A DNA stretch of 64,000 nt from Arachis hypogaea (taxonomy: Eukaryota; Streptophyta; Magnoliopsida; Fabales; Fabaceae). Every line of letters starts with the position of its first letter. The first letter of the stretch is position 1. Below the pieces are notes generated by a model. The model worked only from the letters and a program-made list of their open reading frames with translations. It made no database searches and had not been told where the DNA came from. The position numbers were made by a program, and so were the translations under genes. The stretch is taken from positions 6,412,843 through 6,476,842 of the forward strand of contig NC_092044.1 of assembly GCF_003086295.3 (NCBI RefSeq), given 5' to 3'. This document shows positions 1-11,735 of this stretch, one piece after another.

Positions 1-207
1 AATATGAATAATGATTCTTATACAGATAATTAATTAATGCGAGTTTCTTTCTTTACTCTCAAGTTGGAGACCCGTCTTCTTGAGTTTCAACTAACACAGC
101 CAAAGAGAATGGAATAAATTAAAAAGACTAAAAAATCATAAACATATATTCGTACACACACGAAGATAATAAAAAACAATTATGATTGATATACATACAA
201 AAAATAA

Positions 208-335
208 TCATTAAATTAGTTATTAGTTATTAATGTATAATATATTAAAATATAAACTTTACACTAAAAATAAATTAAATAATATATATAAATATATAAT
301 AATTAATTTATTATTAATGACTAATTTTAATATTC
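208..335. repeat. AT-rich MITE-like repeat, degenerate copy
   Basis: An AT-rich stretch bounded by inverted blocks of the type CATTAAATTAGTTATTA on the left and TAATGACTAATTTTAAT on the right. The same design recurs at 20666-30213 (split), 30675-30819 and 38315-38447, where the ends read more clearly as TACACTAAAATCA and TTTTAGTGTA. This is the most decayed copy. The rest of 1-607 shows no gene; it holds only AT-rich sequence and a G-run near 380-389. Confidence 0.5.
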
Positions 336-607
336 ACCTTACATTTTTTAATAAAAAACGTAAAGAAAAGGTACTACCGAGGGGGGGGGGTGAGGAATTG
401 GTTTTATAATTAGGGTATAAAATATTAGCGTGTTCACATAGTGATAAAAGTAGGATATAAAATATTTATTTAGAGTTTATTTATAAAAATTTTGTATCTT
501 TTTAATTCCTCCAACAAAACATGACGAAGGTTGTTATTGCCTCATAGCACCAATTATTTTAGAAGAAGTAAAGTCAGCTGTTTTTATATATATTTTTTGG
601 CTAATTC

Positions 608-775
608 TATGGTGTTTATGAATTGGTGTCTAAATTTTGTCTAATTTATCTTTTATAGTAAGTTTTGATTTTTTAAAAATTATTTATTATTATATCTTTT
701 AAATTAAATATTATTTTTTAACTTTTTTTAATAAATAGGCAACATCTTTTAGGCACCATAGCATTCACCATATTT
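608..775. repeat. short repeat shared with the interior of the 61.6-kb element
   Basis: Starts with ATGGTGTTTATGAATTGGTG and ends with AGGCACCATAGCATTCACCA, so the ends are loosely inverted (TGGTG.. / ..CACCA). A related sequence lies at 62898-63062 inside the Mutator-like element, with matching blocks (TGGTGTTTAT, TCTAATTTAT, TTAAATTAAATATTA, AGTAAATAGACA). It looks like a small non-autonomous DNA transposon family. Confidence 0.45.
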
Positions 776-841
776 TTTTAAGGTATCGAGCTCTAATGAG
801 TTTTAGGTTTATTTATTTATTTATAAAAATACTAAAAGATG

Positions 842-3375
842 GTTCGATTTGACGTTTAGATTATGGTTCGTCATGCGTTCTCTAATTTAAATATGGATCC
901 AAGAACGATAGAAACTTTTGTAATTCTTATTCCAAAAGTAGAAAATCCGATTTTTATGAAGGATTTACAATCTGTTAATTTTTGTACGTAATGTAGTTTA
1001 CAAAATTATAACGAAGGTCCTGATCAATAAACTTCGTTCCCATCTCAAAGAAATTGTTGGACCCCTTCAAGGAGGGTTTATTCCGAGGAGAGAAACTTCT
1101 GACAATATTATTGTAGTACAAGAAATTCTCCATTTGATGAAGAAGACAAAGTCAAAGAAAGGCACAATGACCTTTAAAATTGATTTAGAGAAAGCGTATG
1201 ATAGAGTGGATTGGGGAGTTTTTGAAACAAATTCTTGTGAGTTTTGGCTTTTCTCCTCTGGCAGTCAATTTGATTATGCGTTGTATCATTGCTTTCTCGT
1301 TGTCTATCCTCTGGAATGGGAATAGATTAAATAGCTTCACTCTGAGCAGGCGTCTTAGACAAAGGACTCTATGTCACTGTATCTGTTTGTGTTATGTATG
1401 GAGAGATTGTCATATTCTATTAATCAACAAGTTGATAGGGGCTTATGGAAATCGGTTGCAATTTCTAGAGAGGGTCCAATAATTTCTCATTTGATGTTTG
1501 CCGATAATTTATTTCTTTTCTGTAAAGCCAAAAAACAGCAAGTTCAAACTGTAATGGAAGCTTTAGAAACCTTCTGCAGAGCCTCTGGGATGAAGGTCAA
1601 TGTGGAGAAATCTAAAGCGCTATGCTCTAGGAATGTTTCGGCGACAAGAAAAGAGATTCACCGGAGTGTCTTCCATCAGATTCGTCAAGAACTTGGACAA
1701 GTATTTAGGGGTGAACCTTAATCTCTCTTGGATGACACGCACAACTTTCAATGATGTTTTGGACAAGATTTGGGAAAGGCTAGCCAGCTGAAAAGGCAAA
1801 TTGCTTAATAAGGTAGGCAGACTTTATTTGCTCAATTCGGTAATGACTGCGATTCCTAGTTACTTACCACATGCAGGTATCTCTCTTCCCTAAACGGGTA
1901 ACTAATTAAATTGAATACATGATGCGAAACTTTCTGTTGAAGGGTCAAACTGATGGTAGAGGCCTGATTCTAATTAATTAGAAGGTGTTGGTCCCCCCTC
2001 CCAAAAGAAATTTGGGGTCTAAAAATCAGAGATCCTTTTTGTGCTAATATTGTTCTTCTTAAAAGTTAGTTTGACAACATTTTCACCATCCGCCTGACAA
2101 GTTATAGGTTCAATTGTTAACGGAGAAATATCATTTCTCTAAGGATGATTGCTTCAATCGGTCTCGAAGCAGGAGATCTTATGTTTGGAAGAGTATATGT
2201 CGAGTTTGGGATATTTTACAGGAAGATTTTATTTGGTGCATTGGGGATTTGGAACAGAACTTTTAGTTTTCTAAATGGAGAAGAGAGGGACGACTATGTT
2301 ATGAGATGGATTATGTTCACATTTCTGATTTAGATTCTTGAATCTTGGACCTTCGGTCATCTGGATAGTGGAAACTTGAGAATATCTATTCTCCTCTGAA
2401 TCAGTCTCTGCAGAACTATATATTAACTCTTACAACGTGGATGTTCAAGCTAGTTCAGAGGTCGGTTGGTGTTGGACTGGTGCAGTTTCAAAGGTTTATG
2501 ACGCTCATAGTGATTTTTTGTGGCTCAGTAAAAAGATGTTTAGTTGGAAGGATAGGGAGAATTGACTTTGGCTTTGGCATCAACATCTTCCGAAAAAGCA
2601 CAAATTCTTGGTCTGGTTATGTCTTTGAGAGGCTCTTCCTACTGCTGCAGAGACATTTTGCACATGGATAGCTGTTCACGATATTTCTCAAGTTAGAAAT
2701 CAGTTTTACATTACATTCGGGATTGTCCAAAAGCCCATGTAGTTTAAACAACGCCCCTTTAGATTCTTTTCTGGTCTCTAGTGGATTTGGCGTTCGAGAA
2801 ATAACGAGATATTTCATCCCTACGAGCCTTGAACCACAGACAAGGTGACTGGTATGACTTTGTTCATGGAAAAGGAGCTCCGGAATATTTTGAGTTGAAA
2901 TGAGTGTCTATCCCCTCCACCATTAGTGGCTCTTGGATCCCCTCTCAATAGGTACCTTTAAGATTAATTGTGATGCTAGCTATCTCGACAATGATGCTCG
3001 AGTTGGTTTTGCCTGTGTTAGTAAAGGTTGGAAGAAAAGGTGACAACAAGACTGTTTGGGAACAATTGAGAGTCATAGTATTCTGCAAGGAGAGTTACTT
3101 GCTATTTGGAGAGGCTTTCTTTTAGCTTGGAACTTAGGGCAAAAAGATATTACATGTGAGACAGACTGTGTGCAGACTTTTATTATTGTCAATAATTTAC
3201 ATGATTACTCTAATTTTATTGATCTTTTGGTATTAAAATATGAGATATCATGTATTAAAATGGCATGCTGATCTCCAGTTAATTTTAAAAGATGCAAATA
3301 TAGTAGTAGATATTATGACAAAGACTGCAATGAAGACTCTTTCTCATCAATTAAAACTTCCGTTGTCTTGAAAAA
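842..3375 (+). mobile_element. LINE remnant (RT plus RNase H type), heavily decayed
   Basis: Translated pieces in several frames read in order as the ORF2 of a plant LINE. At about 925-1000 is FVILIPKVENP; at 1134-1220 the RT core with KIDLEKAYDRVDW; at about 1490 the catalytic block appears as MFADNLF, so the usual FADD is now FADN. A Cys/His-type C-terminal region follows, then an RNase H domain at about 2960-3370 (INCDASY, ESHSILQGELLAIWRG, ADLQLILKDANIVVD). The endonuclease and ORF1 are missing, so the copy is 5'-truncated, and there are many stops and frameshifts. No clear poly-A tail or target duplication was found. It differs in kind from the 32-38 kb LINE, which lacks RNase H. Confidence 0.85.
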
Positions 3376-4011
3376 GACTTAAGAGTAGTATTTAACGAAA
3401 AATTTTTTAAATAATTTTTTATTTGTTTTTTTTTTACTGTTGTTCGTTTTCTTTTCGGTAAAAGAAAAAAAAATTATAAAAGATATGATGCACAATAAAC
3501 ACAAATAGTTGGTACGTAAAAGAAACTTATTAGTTTTATGTTAATTTAAAGTTTATTATCTTAGAGTAAAATGCATTTTCAGTTTTAAGTACTATTATCA
3601 AGTACATTTTATTGAGTAGATTTTAGATATCTTTTAATTGAATTTTGGATATTTTTATTTTTAAGATTTAAATATATTTTTATAATATTAAATATTAATT
3701 GTATCATTACTTTTTAAGACTTTTTTTTTTATAAGAGTAACTTATTAAAATTGTCTCCAATTTTTTAATACACTGGTAAACATATATTTTTAATTTTTGA
3801 TGAAATTAAATATATATTCTAAAAAATATTTTAAAAATTGAATTTTGATATAATTTTCTGTAAGTAATATAATTTAAAAAATATTTTAAAAATTTGTTAT
3901 TTTACCTTAGGTAGATTTTATTTTTTTACAATTTTTTGTCACTGACTATAAACACTTTCTTTTAATTTGGTTGTATATTGATTTTCCTTTGGTTAAATTT
4001 ACATATACCAG
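3376..4011 (+). other. AT-rich sequence upstream of the NLR exon, probable intron 1 end
   Basis: No coding signal and no TIR-domain motif is seen here. It ends in a good 3' splice site (ATATACCAG at 4003-4011) directly before the NB-ARC exon. In TIR-NB-LRR genes the TIR exon normally lies just upstream of such an acceptor; here the space up to the LINE remnant contains none. Confidence 0.6.
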
Positions 4012-7000
4012 GACGGAGGCTGAGATCATTGAAGGGATAATCCGAATGGTTGTGCAGAAATTGAATCACAAATATACAAATGAACTCAGAAGTCCTTTTA
4101 TTCGAGATCAAAACTATGCATGCATTGAAGCTCTTCTGAAAATGCAATCAAGGGAAGTTCAAATCATTGGAATCTGGGGCATGGGCGGTATAGGTAAAAC
4201 AACCCTTGCTGCTGCAATTTTCAAAGAGTTCTCTTCCAAATTTGAGGCTAGTTGTTTTTTGGAAAATGTAAGAGAAGAATCATCAAATCATGGACTCAAT
4301 CACATATTCAAGAAACTCCTTTCTGATTTGCTGGAGGAAAAGGTTCATATTAGCACTCCCAAAGTAATATCCTCAGCAATCATAAGTAGATTAAGGCGTA
4401 AGAAAGTTTTCATTGTACTAGATGATGTCCATACTTCTGAACTCTTAGAAACTTTGCTTGGGGTTGGCCATGATTATCTAGGATTTGGTAGCAAAGTGAT
4501 TGTGACAACCAGAGATAAGCATGTGCTTCAGGGAAGAGTGATCATACATCACATTCATGGAGTAAAAGAAATGAATTTTGAGAACTCCCTTAAACTTTTC
4601 AGCTTAAATGCCTTCAACAAGCATTGTCCAGAAACTGAATATTTGGATCTATCAATGATAGCAGTTGCTTATGCAAGTGGCATCCCTTTAGCTTTGAAAG
4701 TTTTGGGATCTTTTCTGAGATCAAAAAGTTATCATGAATGGGAGAGTGCATTGGCAAAACTGAAAGAAGTTCCCAATGGAGATATCCAGAAGGTATTGAG
4801 ATGGAGTTTTCATGAATTGGATGATACAGAAAAAAATATATTTCTTGACATTGCTTGTTTTTTCAAAGGGCAAAACCGATATAAAGTAACAAGGTTATTG
4901 AATGCCTGTGGTTTCTTTGCGGAGATAGGGATAAGAACCCTTTTAGACAAGGCTTTGATAAGAATAACAATCAATGATAGCATACAAATGCATGATTTGA
5001 TACAGGAAATGGGTCACAAAATTGTCCATGAAGAATCCATTAAGAACCCAGGAGGACGTAGTAGGTTGTGGAAATCTGAAGAAGTTCGAGACATATTGAA
5101 AAATAACAAAGTAAGAGATAGATTGATGTTTCTAAATTATCATAAGAATAAATGACCATCTATACCATGAAAGATAAAAACACTTATATATATTTTTATA
5201 CTAGATAGAAACTAAATTTGTATCTACGTAAGATGTTCTTTGTGTGATAAAGTACCTTAAGTGGCACTCCAACTCTCCAAAAATAGGTATAAGTTTAGTT
5301 TCGATTTAGTATGTGTATATATGTCAGTGTTTTTATCTTTTATGAATACAAATAGTCATTTATTTATTATCATAATGTATCCATATATCGAAAAAATGCA
5401 GCTTGTTAAAAATTGTACTAACATTTTTTTGTTGTATTTGTTGGCCATAGGGGACTGATGCAATTGAAACAATATTCTTGGATATGACTCAAAACACTGA
5501 TGAGCTGTGCATAAGTTCCCAGGCATTTAGGAAGATGCCAAACCTAAGGTTACTTGCTTTTGCAGATAATAAAGCTTTTCAGAGGAAGAAGAAGAGAACT
5601 AATGAGACACTAGACCTTCCAACAAATCTTGAGTTGCCTAATAATTTGAGATATATCCAGTGGGATGGTTGTCCATTGAAATCTCTAACAACTAGTTGGC
5701 CTAGTAAGCTTGTTCAGCTTTCCATGCCATACAGCAACGTTGAAAAACTTTGGGATGGGGAACAGGTATGTACAAATATATTTCGGAATGTATACTGATT
5801 AAAATATTAATTTGTTTTCTCCAAAAAGAGTGAAATAAATTGATTCTTTAAATTGGATTAAATCAAATTAATCTCCAAATTATCCTAACATGTATCATGC
5901 TTGTTGCTATTCTATTTTTTGTCCATCATATCACATCATATATATAACATGTATAAACAATCAATTATCAATGAATTACAAAGTATAAAAATACGTGTTT
6001 AAAATCTCATAAAATTTTTTTATTATATTTTTGACATAACTATTCTGTTTAATTTATTGTAGATTTAATTAATCTAGCTACCATAATAAATTTTATTATT
6101 ATTCTACTAACTAATTATTTAGTTTAAAAAATTGTGTGAATCAATATATGTATATATATATACACAACTATAAAATAATTGATATGATAATTGATTTTTT
6201 ATAATTTCATAACAATTTTTATTTATTATTTTTTGTCTTCATGCTTATTGACCCAAGTTGGTGTCATCACAAAACTGTATTTTTTTGTTGAATCCAACTT
6301 GAAACCATAAAATGATTTTATTAAATTTTACGTGAAACTTAATGGATCAATATCTTTTAATTAAAGTGAAAAATATGATAAAATAATAAAATGAGAAATT
6401 AATTATTTTTAAATTACAATAGTAAAACATATATTTCATAAAAATTATAAAATTATAGAAGTTACAAAATCAATAATGATCAACCTTTTATTTTATTATT
6501 TTATTAATTTTTTTATTCTAGAGAATCCAAATTCAAACTTAATATATAATTTATACTAGAATGCAACATAAAAAGAAAAAGTAAAAACAACCATGCTTGT
6601 TAAATGCGCACCAAAAAGGCTTAGGAGCCACTTTAAAAAACCAATTTGACTCGTTGACTTTTGGGCTTTCATTCTCTTCAATCTTGTTTGGTATATAATA
6701 AAATTAGCTATTAAAAAATTTAATTGAATTGATCTAATAATTAATTTATTAGTCTATTTAAATAAATGTCAGAAATTTAAATTCTATTTTTTGTATGTAA
6801 TAACTCATTAGTTAACAAACTTTTAAATAGGGCTTTTTCTTTCTCTTTTTATATATATATATATATATATATTTAAAAATACTATTTATACATTAAAATA
6901 GAACTCTCTCTCTCTTTCTCTATATATATATTTAAAAATACTATTCATACACTAAAATAAGTTACTAATATATTTGCGTATAAATACATAATATGATTTA

Positions 7001-8946
7001 GTTTAATAGTTGATATATATTTAAGCAACCATACCAAGGGCATACTAAGATTAAACAATACACATTAAAATATAAAAAAATATGTTAAAATAAATTAATC
7101 TATATATATTTAAATATAAATATAAAATGATTAATTTTAATAGTTGAAGTATTTAAGTATTTAACTCAGAATTTGAAAGTGCACATGGTCAAAAACAGTT
7201 AATCCTAAAGATAAAATGTATATTAAATAATTTTCTTTTGATTCATTTGTGTTGCAGAATCTACCCAGTCTGGAGGTAATTAACCTTGAATGTTCTAGAA
7301 GGATGAAAGAGTGTCCAGACTTGTCAGGTTGCCCAAATCTAAAACTGGTACGGCTCACTGGGTGTAATAGCTTGACTCATGTTCACGCTTCCGTTTTCTC
7401 TCTTCAAAAGCTTGAAAGTTTGCATGTATATGCATGCAACGCACTCACAACCCTATCAAGTGAATATTGTTCACCATCTCTTCAATCAATTGTTGCCTAT
7501 GATTGCCCTAATCTTCAAGAATTCTCAGTCCCAATGATTGGTGATCATTCCGGAATTCATCTGCATCTGAGGTCAACTGCTTTGAAGAAACTACCATCAT
7601 CAATATTTCTTCTTAAGGATCTTCAACACTTCTCCTTTCCAATTAGTGAGAGCCTTATGGATCTTCCTACAAACTTTGCCTTTCAAATCTCGCTTTCTGA
7701 TCCTGTTGAACATAAATATGACACTGCAATCACCTTACATAAAGTACTACCTAGCCCTGTCTTTCAATCTGTAGTACGTGTAGTGTTTGATAATTGTTGC
7801 AGCTTAACTGAAATCCCAGAAAGCTTCTCTTTGTTATCATCATTAGCGCACTTAAACCTATATCGTTGCATTCATGTCAGAACCTTGCCCCAAAGCCTTA
7901 AGTGCCTTCCACGCCTTGAAGTTCTTAACATTTTTCAATCTGATATGCTGGAACTTTTGCCAATGCTTCCACCTTCCTTGAAACGCCTTAGGGTCTGGGA
8001 TTGCAAGCTTCTGAAGACAGTGTTGAGTACAATAAGCGAACCAACCAGGAAAGATGAGGCTACATTTTTGTTCCTGAACTGCAATAATTTGGATGAAGAC
8101 TCGTATGGTATCATTTTGAAAGATGTTATTGTAAGGACAGAACTTTTGATAACACCACCATCATCATCAGGAACAGAATTTGAAAACCAAGAAAAAGAAA
8201 GAGTCTTCGATTGTTATACAGATTTTGGTGAGATTTGTTATTTGTTGCCAGTTAGAGGCAGTAATATTCATGACTTGTTTGATGTCCACTCTACTGAAGA
8301 AGCTACTTATAAGTTGAGTGTTGAAGTGCCTCGAGATTCCAACTTAGTTGGTTTCCTTTTTTTCATTGTTGTTTCTGAAGAACAATGGAGCTGCATAGAA
8401 GAACACACATGGTACAATGTAAGCGACCTCCTAGGCTTTGGGTGTGAATGTTCCTTGGAAACATGTTGGGGTGAAAAGGTTCATACAGAAAGCTTCTCCT
8501 TGTTACAATGGCACTGGGATCAATTCTACCATCATCTCAATATTACTTCAGATCATGCGTTTTTATGGTATGACGAGAAATGTTGTAAGAAGATAATGGA
8601 GCCAATTAGAGGGAGAAAAGGAAAAGACATCAATGATGAGAAGGGATCCACGTCCACTTGCAACAATGCAAATCTTACACTTGAATTCTTTGCTGGGGTG
8701 GTGAATAAATTGGATGCAGTGATACAAGAGTGTGGCATTCGCTGGATATATCAAAATGTGGAGGAAGAAGAAGGACCAAGAGGGCGCAAATCCAAGAGAA
8801 GCATCGAAGAATCTTATGAAGAAGAAGGTTCTGATGATGATGAGCAAGAAGAATCATCAATTCCTCCAACAAAGAAGTTTAAGCAAAGTTTGCTAGAACC
8901 TTCCTTGATGCTTGAAGGAGAAGAAGTAGTAGAGGACTTGAGGTAA
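4012..8946 (+). CDS. TIR-type NB-ARC-LRR immune receptor, 5' (TIR) exon not in window
   Basis: Intracellular NLR of the TNL class. Exons placed at 4012-5110, 5451-5765 and 7258-8946; both introns are GT-AG and keep frame (phase 0). The first exon starts after an acceptor and reads TEAEIIEGI, the usual junction after a TIR exon. NB-ARC motifs are intact: P-loop GMGGIGKTT, kinase 2 VFIVLDDV, RNBS-B GSKVIVTTRD, GLPL GIPLALKVLG and MHD as MHDLIQEMG. Exon 3 opens with GTDAIET, typical of TNLs, and begins the LRRs, which continue in exon 4 (NLPSLEVINL, LPQSLKCLPRLEVL). After the LRRs come FLFLNCNNLDED and a post-LRR (C-JID-like) region near SVEVPRDSNLVGF. The acidic tail (EEEGSDDDEQEE) carries KRSIEES and KKFK, possibly nuclear localisation signals. 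About 1030 residues are present. The TIR exon is either lost or lies upstream of a LINE-enlarged intron 1. No inactivating lesion is seen in the exons. Confidence 0.85.
5766..7257 (+). other. NLR intron 3, AT-rich with MITE and microsatellite debris
   Basis: A 1.5-kb intron starting GTATGT and ending GTGTTGCAG. It contains (AT)n near 6849-6872, a CT-rich run near 6903-6921, and two partial copies of the TACACTAAAAT MITE family (about 6945-7020 and 7060-7150). Nothing coding is seen. Confidence 0.6.
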
Positions 8947-9045
8947 TCTTTTAATTAATCGATGAATAATTACCCCAAAATTAGTCGTTTTTTAAGTTTT
9001 TAATGTCAGTTATTCAAAGTTTTTATTTAAAAAAAAAAAATCAAA

Positions 9046-9121
9046 GATAGGGAGACTCGAATCCGTAACTTCTTAAGTGAATATAGAGAACTATGTCATT
9101 TGAATTATAATTTATTTGCCA
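9046..9121 (-). repeat. tRNA-derived SINE-like fragment
   Basis: Read on the minus strand it holds a pol III box B-like stretch (GGATTCGAGTCTCCC) and, about 50 bases before it, a box A-like stretch (TGGCAAATAAATT). Related pieces lie at 9313, 17685, 48962, 56312 and 60113. No full-length SINE with tail and target duplication was delimited. Confidence 0.45.
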
Positions 9122-9312
9122 GTTATTCAAAGTTTACAATACACAAAATAATTCTGTTAATTTAATTGAAATTATTGTTTTTATTTTTGAATATTTTAAA
9201 AAATTTATTTTAAGATTTTCTAAACTCTTTAAAAACAATTTAACATTAAGAATTATTTTGTGTATATTTTAAAAATTTAAGAGACTAAAGTATTTGATTT
9301 TAAAAGTAATTA

Positions 9313-9396
9313 CTTTTAGCTAATGAGTTATAACTCATATGACATAATTTTTCCATACTCACTTGAAAGGTTATAGGTTTGAATTTTTCTATTTTG
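9313..9396 (+). repeat. tRNA-derived SINE-like fragment
   Basis: Box A-like TAGCTAATGAG and box B-like GGTTTGAATTT are about 55 bases apart, with CATATGACATA and CCATACTCACTT between them, as in the copy at 9046 but in the opposite orientation. Confidence 0.45.
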
Positions 9397-9516
9397 ATAA
9401 AAAAAAAAGTAATTACTCTTAATTGATTAATAATAAGTGATAATTGAATTATTGATGTGACTTACTGGGCTAGTAAATTTAATTTTCTTTATTGCGGAAA
9501 CGGTATATTTGAACAG

Positions 9517-9571
9517 GGAAAAACTTGAAGAAATCTTGCACATTGGATTTGATATATGGAGATTCATGTGA
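9517..9571 (+). other. candidate terminal mini-exon of the NLR gene
   Basis: The last NLR codons read TTG AGG TAA, and the same bases form a donor (TTGAG|GTAATC, exon end 8942). An acceptor at 9511-9516 (GAACAG) would join in frame, remaking the AGG codon and adding about 17 residues ending in DIWRFM before a TGA at 9569-9571. Reading frame and splice consensus agree, but the segment is too short to be convincing without transcripts. Confidence 0.3.
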
Positions 9572-10426
9572 TGAGGAAAAGGAACGACATGTAGCTCCTC
9601 CGGGAAGTACTGTCATGTTATTGCAGTTTCTTGTGATTGATATGAAGGTTTATGTGTAAGAATTTGTCGAATCTATGAATGTGAATGATTATCACGTGCA
9701 CACGATCGATCTGATCTCTTTGAGAACAAACAAAGATTTCACAATTTCACAAGCAAAGGATAGATATTCTAATATCTATAACTAAAATTTATAGTAATAT
9801 AGCAGAAATTTTGTTCATCAACTTACAAATTAAATGTGCGGAAACCGATCCCCAGAAGATTGACTTAACAACACTTAACAACAAAAACAAAATCATATCG
9901 ACAAAATGAAGACATAATTCATCCCAAATAATAATAAATAATAATGAATTCATCCCAAACCACACATGGTGGTGCTGCTGCTCTAATAATCGACAGCCAC
10001 CGAAAAATGTCCCACAAAGGTTCTGCAATCTATGGGGTATGGGCAAGTGTCATCCTAGACCCCTGGTGAAACTTTACTAATAGTGAAACATTATTACTTT
10101 TTGAAGTATTTAAAATAAAGAGAAATAAATCAATTTTCTACTTTTGAATTTGTTTTTTATCAATCGATTTTTTTTAATTATACTTTGCTAAAAGAATTTT
10201 TACATAGATACTATGGTTACTTTTCAGTTTTCACCGTTACGATAATTAGAATTTCAAATTATTGAATAAGAAATTCATTTTAATAAAACTATAAATTTTT
10301 TGAAAAATAAAAATGATGATAAATATCATATATATTTGTTAGGCTAATTTTTTTTATATTGATTAAATATATGTGTAATACATTGTTATTGGAAGATTAT
10401 GTGTTTTCTTATATGGTGTTTTATTC
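9572..10426. other. intergenic, nothing recognised
   Basis: Downstream of the NLR. AT-rich with no open frame that looks coding on either strand; an 85-codon minus-strand frame near 9789-10046 has no recognisable domain. Probably the 3' flank of the NLR plus old repeat sequence. Confidence 0.5.
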
Positions 10427-10731
10427 AAATCGGATGATCCGATTTGTTTGATGAAAAAAAATAAACTATAAATCGGAAGATCCGATTCACTTGAAAAAAA
10501 ATAAACCCCAAATCAGAGGATCTCATTTATATTTTTTATTTTTTTTATTTGTTAAAATAAAAATCAGACGATCCGATTTTAACATTAAAATTTTTTTTAT
10601 TTTCGAAATCACAAGTCGGACCGTCCGATTAGTTTTGTTTTCTTTTTTTTGTTTTAAATCAAAACAGACCTCCGATTAGAGTTTTTATTTTTTTTTATTT
10701 TTTCTGAACTCAAAACGGATCTTCCAATTTT
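10427..10731. repeat. array of seven short palindromes (AATCGGA..TCCGATT)
   Basis: Seven 18-23-bp palindromes begin at about 10427, 10470, 10510, 10561, 10613, 10656 and 10712. The best are AAATCGGATGATCCGATTT and AAATCGGAAGATCCGATTC; later ones are decayed. Start-to-start distance is 40-52 bp, and the spacers are T- or A-rich and differ. This would fold into a row of small hairpins. The period is close to the 47-bp hairpin period in the inverted repeats of the 61.6-kb element, although the palindrome sequence is different. Element ends were not found. Confidence 0.75.
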
Positions 10732-11109
10732 TACTAAAACACTACTGACATCACATATATGGAAAGCATCCCTCTTCTCCATAGTGTTGTATTACTCAAT
10801 TCCATCCTCTATATCAAAAATAAAAAGCGTATTTATTAGTACATTATATAAAAATATTGTTTTAAATATGTCACTTTTATTCTATAAAAATAATTTGAAT
10901 ATCTTTAACCATATTTTATTTTTTGTTACCCAGAGGATCCTCCAACTCGACAGATCAAGGACTAATTCGTCTGATTATCTTTAATCATATTTTATGTTTG
11001 AAAAAGTATGAGGAGCTAATGGAATATTTATACAATGTATACAATAAAAGTTTACGGAGTATTAGAGATATAACTATTAGTGTTATCTTTTTCTATCAAC
11101 TGAAATTTT

Positions 11110-11345
11110 TGGGATGAGTGGTATCATAACATGGTATTAACCCGAAAATCAGTTTAACCTTTTGGGAAGATGTTTATTATCCCTAGTACACTTGGATGGT
11201 TATTCTGGATAATATAAGGGATGTTTATTTTATAACTCATAGCCCATTGTACACATTGTACAAATAAGCCATTGTCTCCCTAGCGAGATCCTTTATGTTT
11301 TGATTACTCACGAGATCCGTCAATCCAATAGGTCAATGACTCATT
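11110..11345. mobile_element. probable LTR-retrotransposon fragment
   Basis: Non-coding sequence with TGGTATCATAACATGGTATT at 11119-11138, which resembles a decayed initiator-Met tRNA primer site, next to a stretch with TTGTACACATTGTACAAAT of the style seen at LTR edges of plant copia elements. No ORF and no second LTR are present. This is a weak call from pattern memory only. Confidence 0.3.
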
Positions 11346-11544
11346 CGTCATAAAAATTTAAACTTCTGACACTTGATTAAGGGGACTAGTGAACTAAGAG
11401 ACCAACCAATTTGGTTATATTTCTTATATAATTTACTAATAAAAATAAGTGATAGTTGAGGCCCATTACGGTTCGCCGATTGTCTTTTAAAGTTTGGGCT
11501 TTCGCTTCTCCTAAACAGGAAATCCAAAAGAAAAAAAAATGAAA

Positions 11545-11557
11545 GAACATTCGAGAA
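11545..11557 (+). promoter_or_regulatory. perfect heat-shock element
   Basis: GAACATTCGAGAA matches the three-part consensus GAA-N2-TTC-N2-GAA with no mismatch, about 180 bp upstream of the chaperonin start codon at 11736. Heat-shock factor trimers bind such sites. Position, perfect match and the nature of the downstream gene agree. Confidence 0.7.
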
Positions 11558-11630
11558 TCCGCAGAAAAAATAATAATAGTAATAACTAATAACCAAAGAA
11601 TAAAAAAAAAAATAAAAAATAGTGAAGCTT

Positions 11631-11637
11631 AAACCCT
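11631..11637 (+). promoter_or_regulatory. telo-box-like AAACCCT
   Basis: AAACCCT lies about 100 bp before the chaperonin ATG, the usual place for telo-boxes in plant housekeeping genes. The motif is short, so chance occurrence is possible. Confidence 0.3.
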
Positions 11638-11735
11638 CTGTAAAGCCCTACTACTCTTAGCTGTCTCCATCATTTCTGAGTTCCATTCATTCATTTCATT
11701 CATTCTTTCATTTCTGATTCCCAATTTTTGTTTCA

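Noticed and set aside
9789..10046. 85-codon minus-strand frame
   Set aside because: No family features, no promoter or splice support, typical of chance frames in this region.
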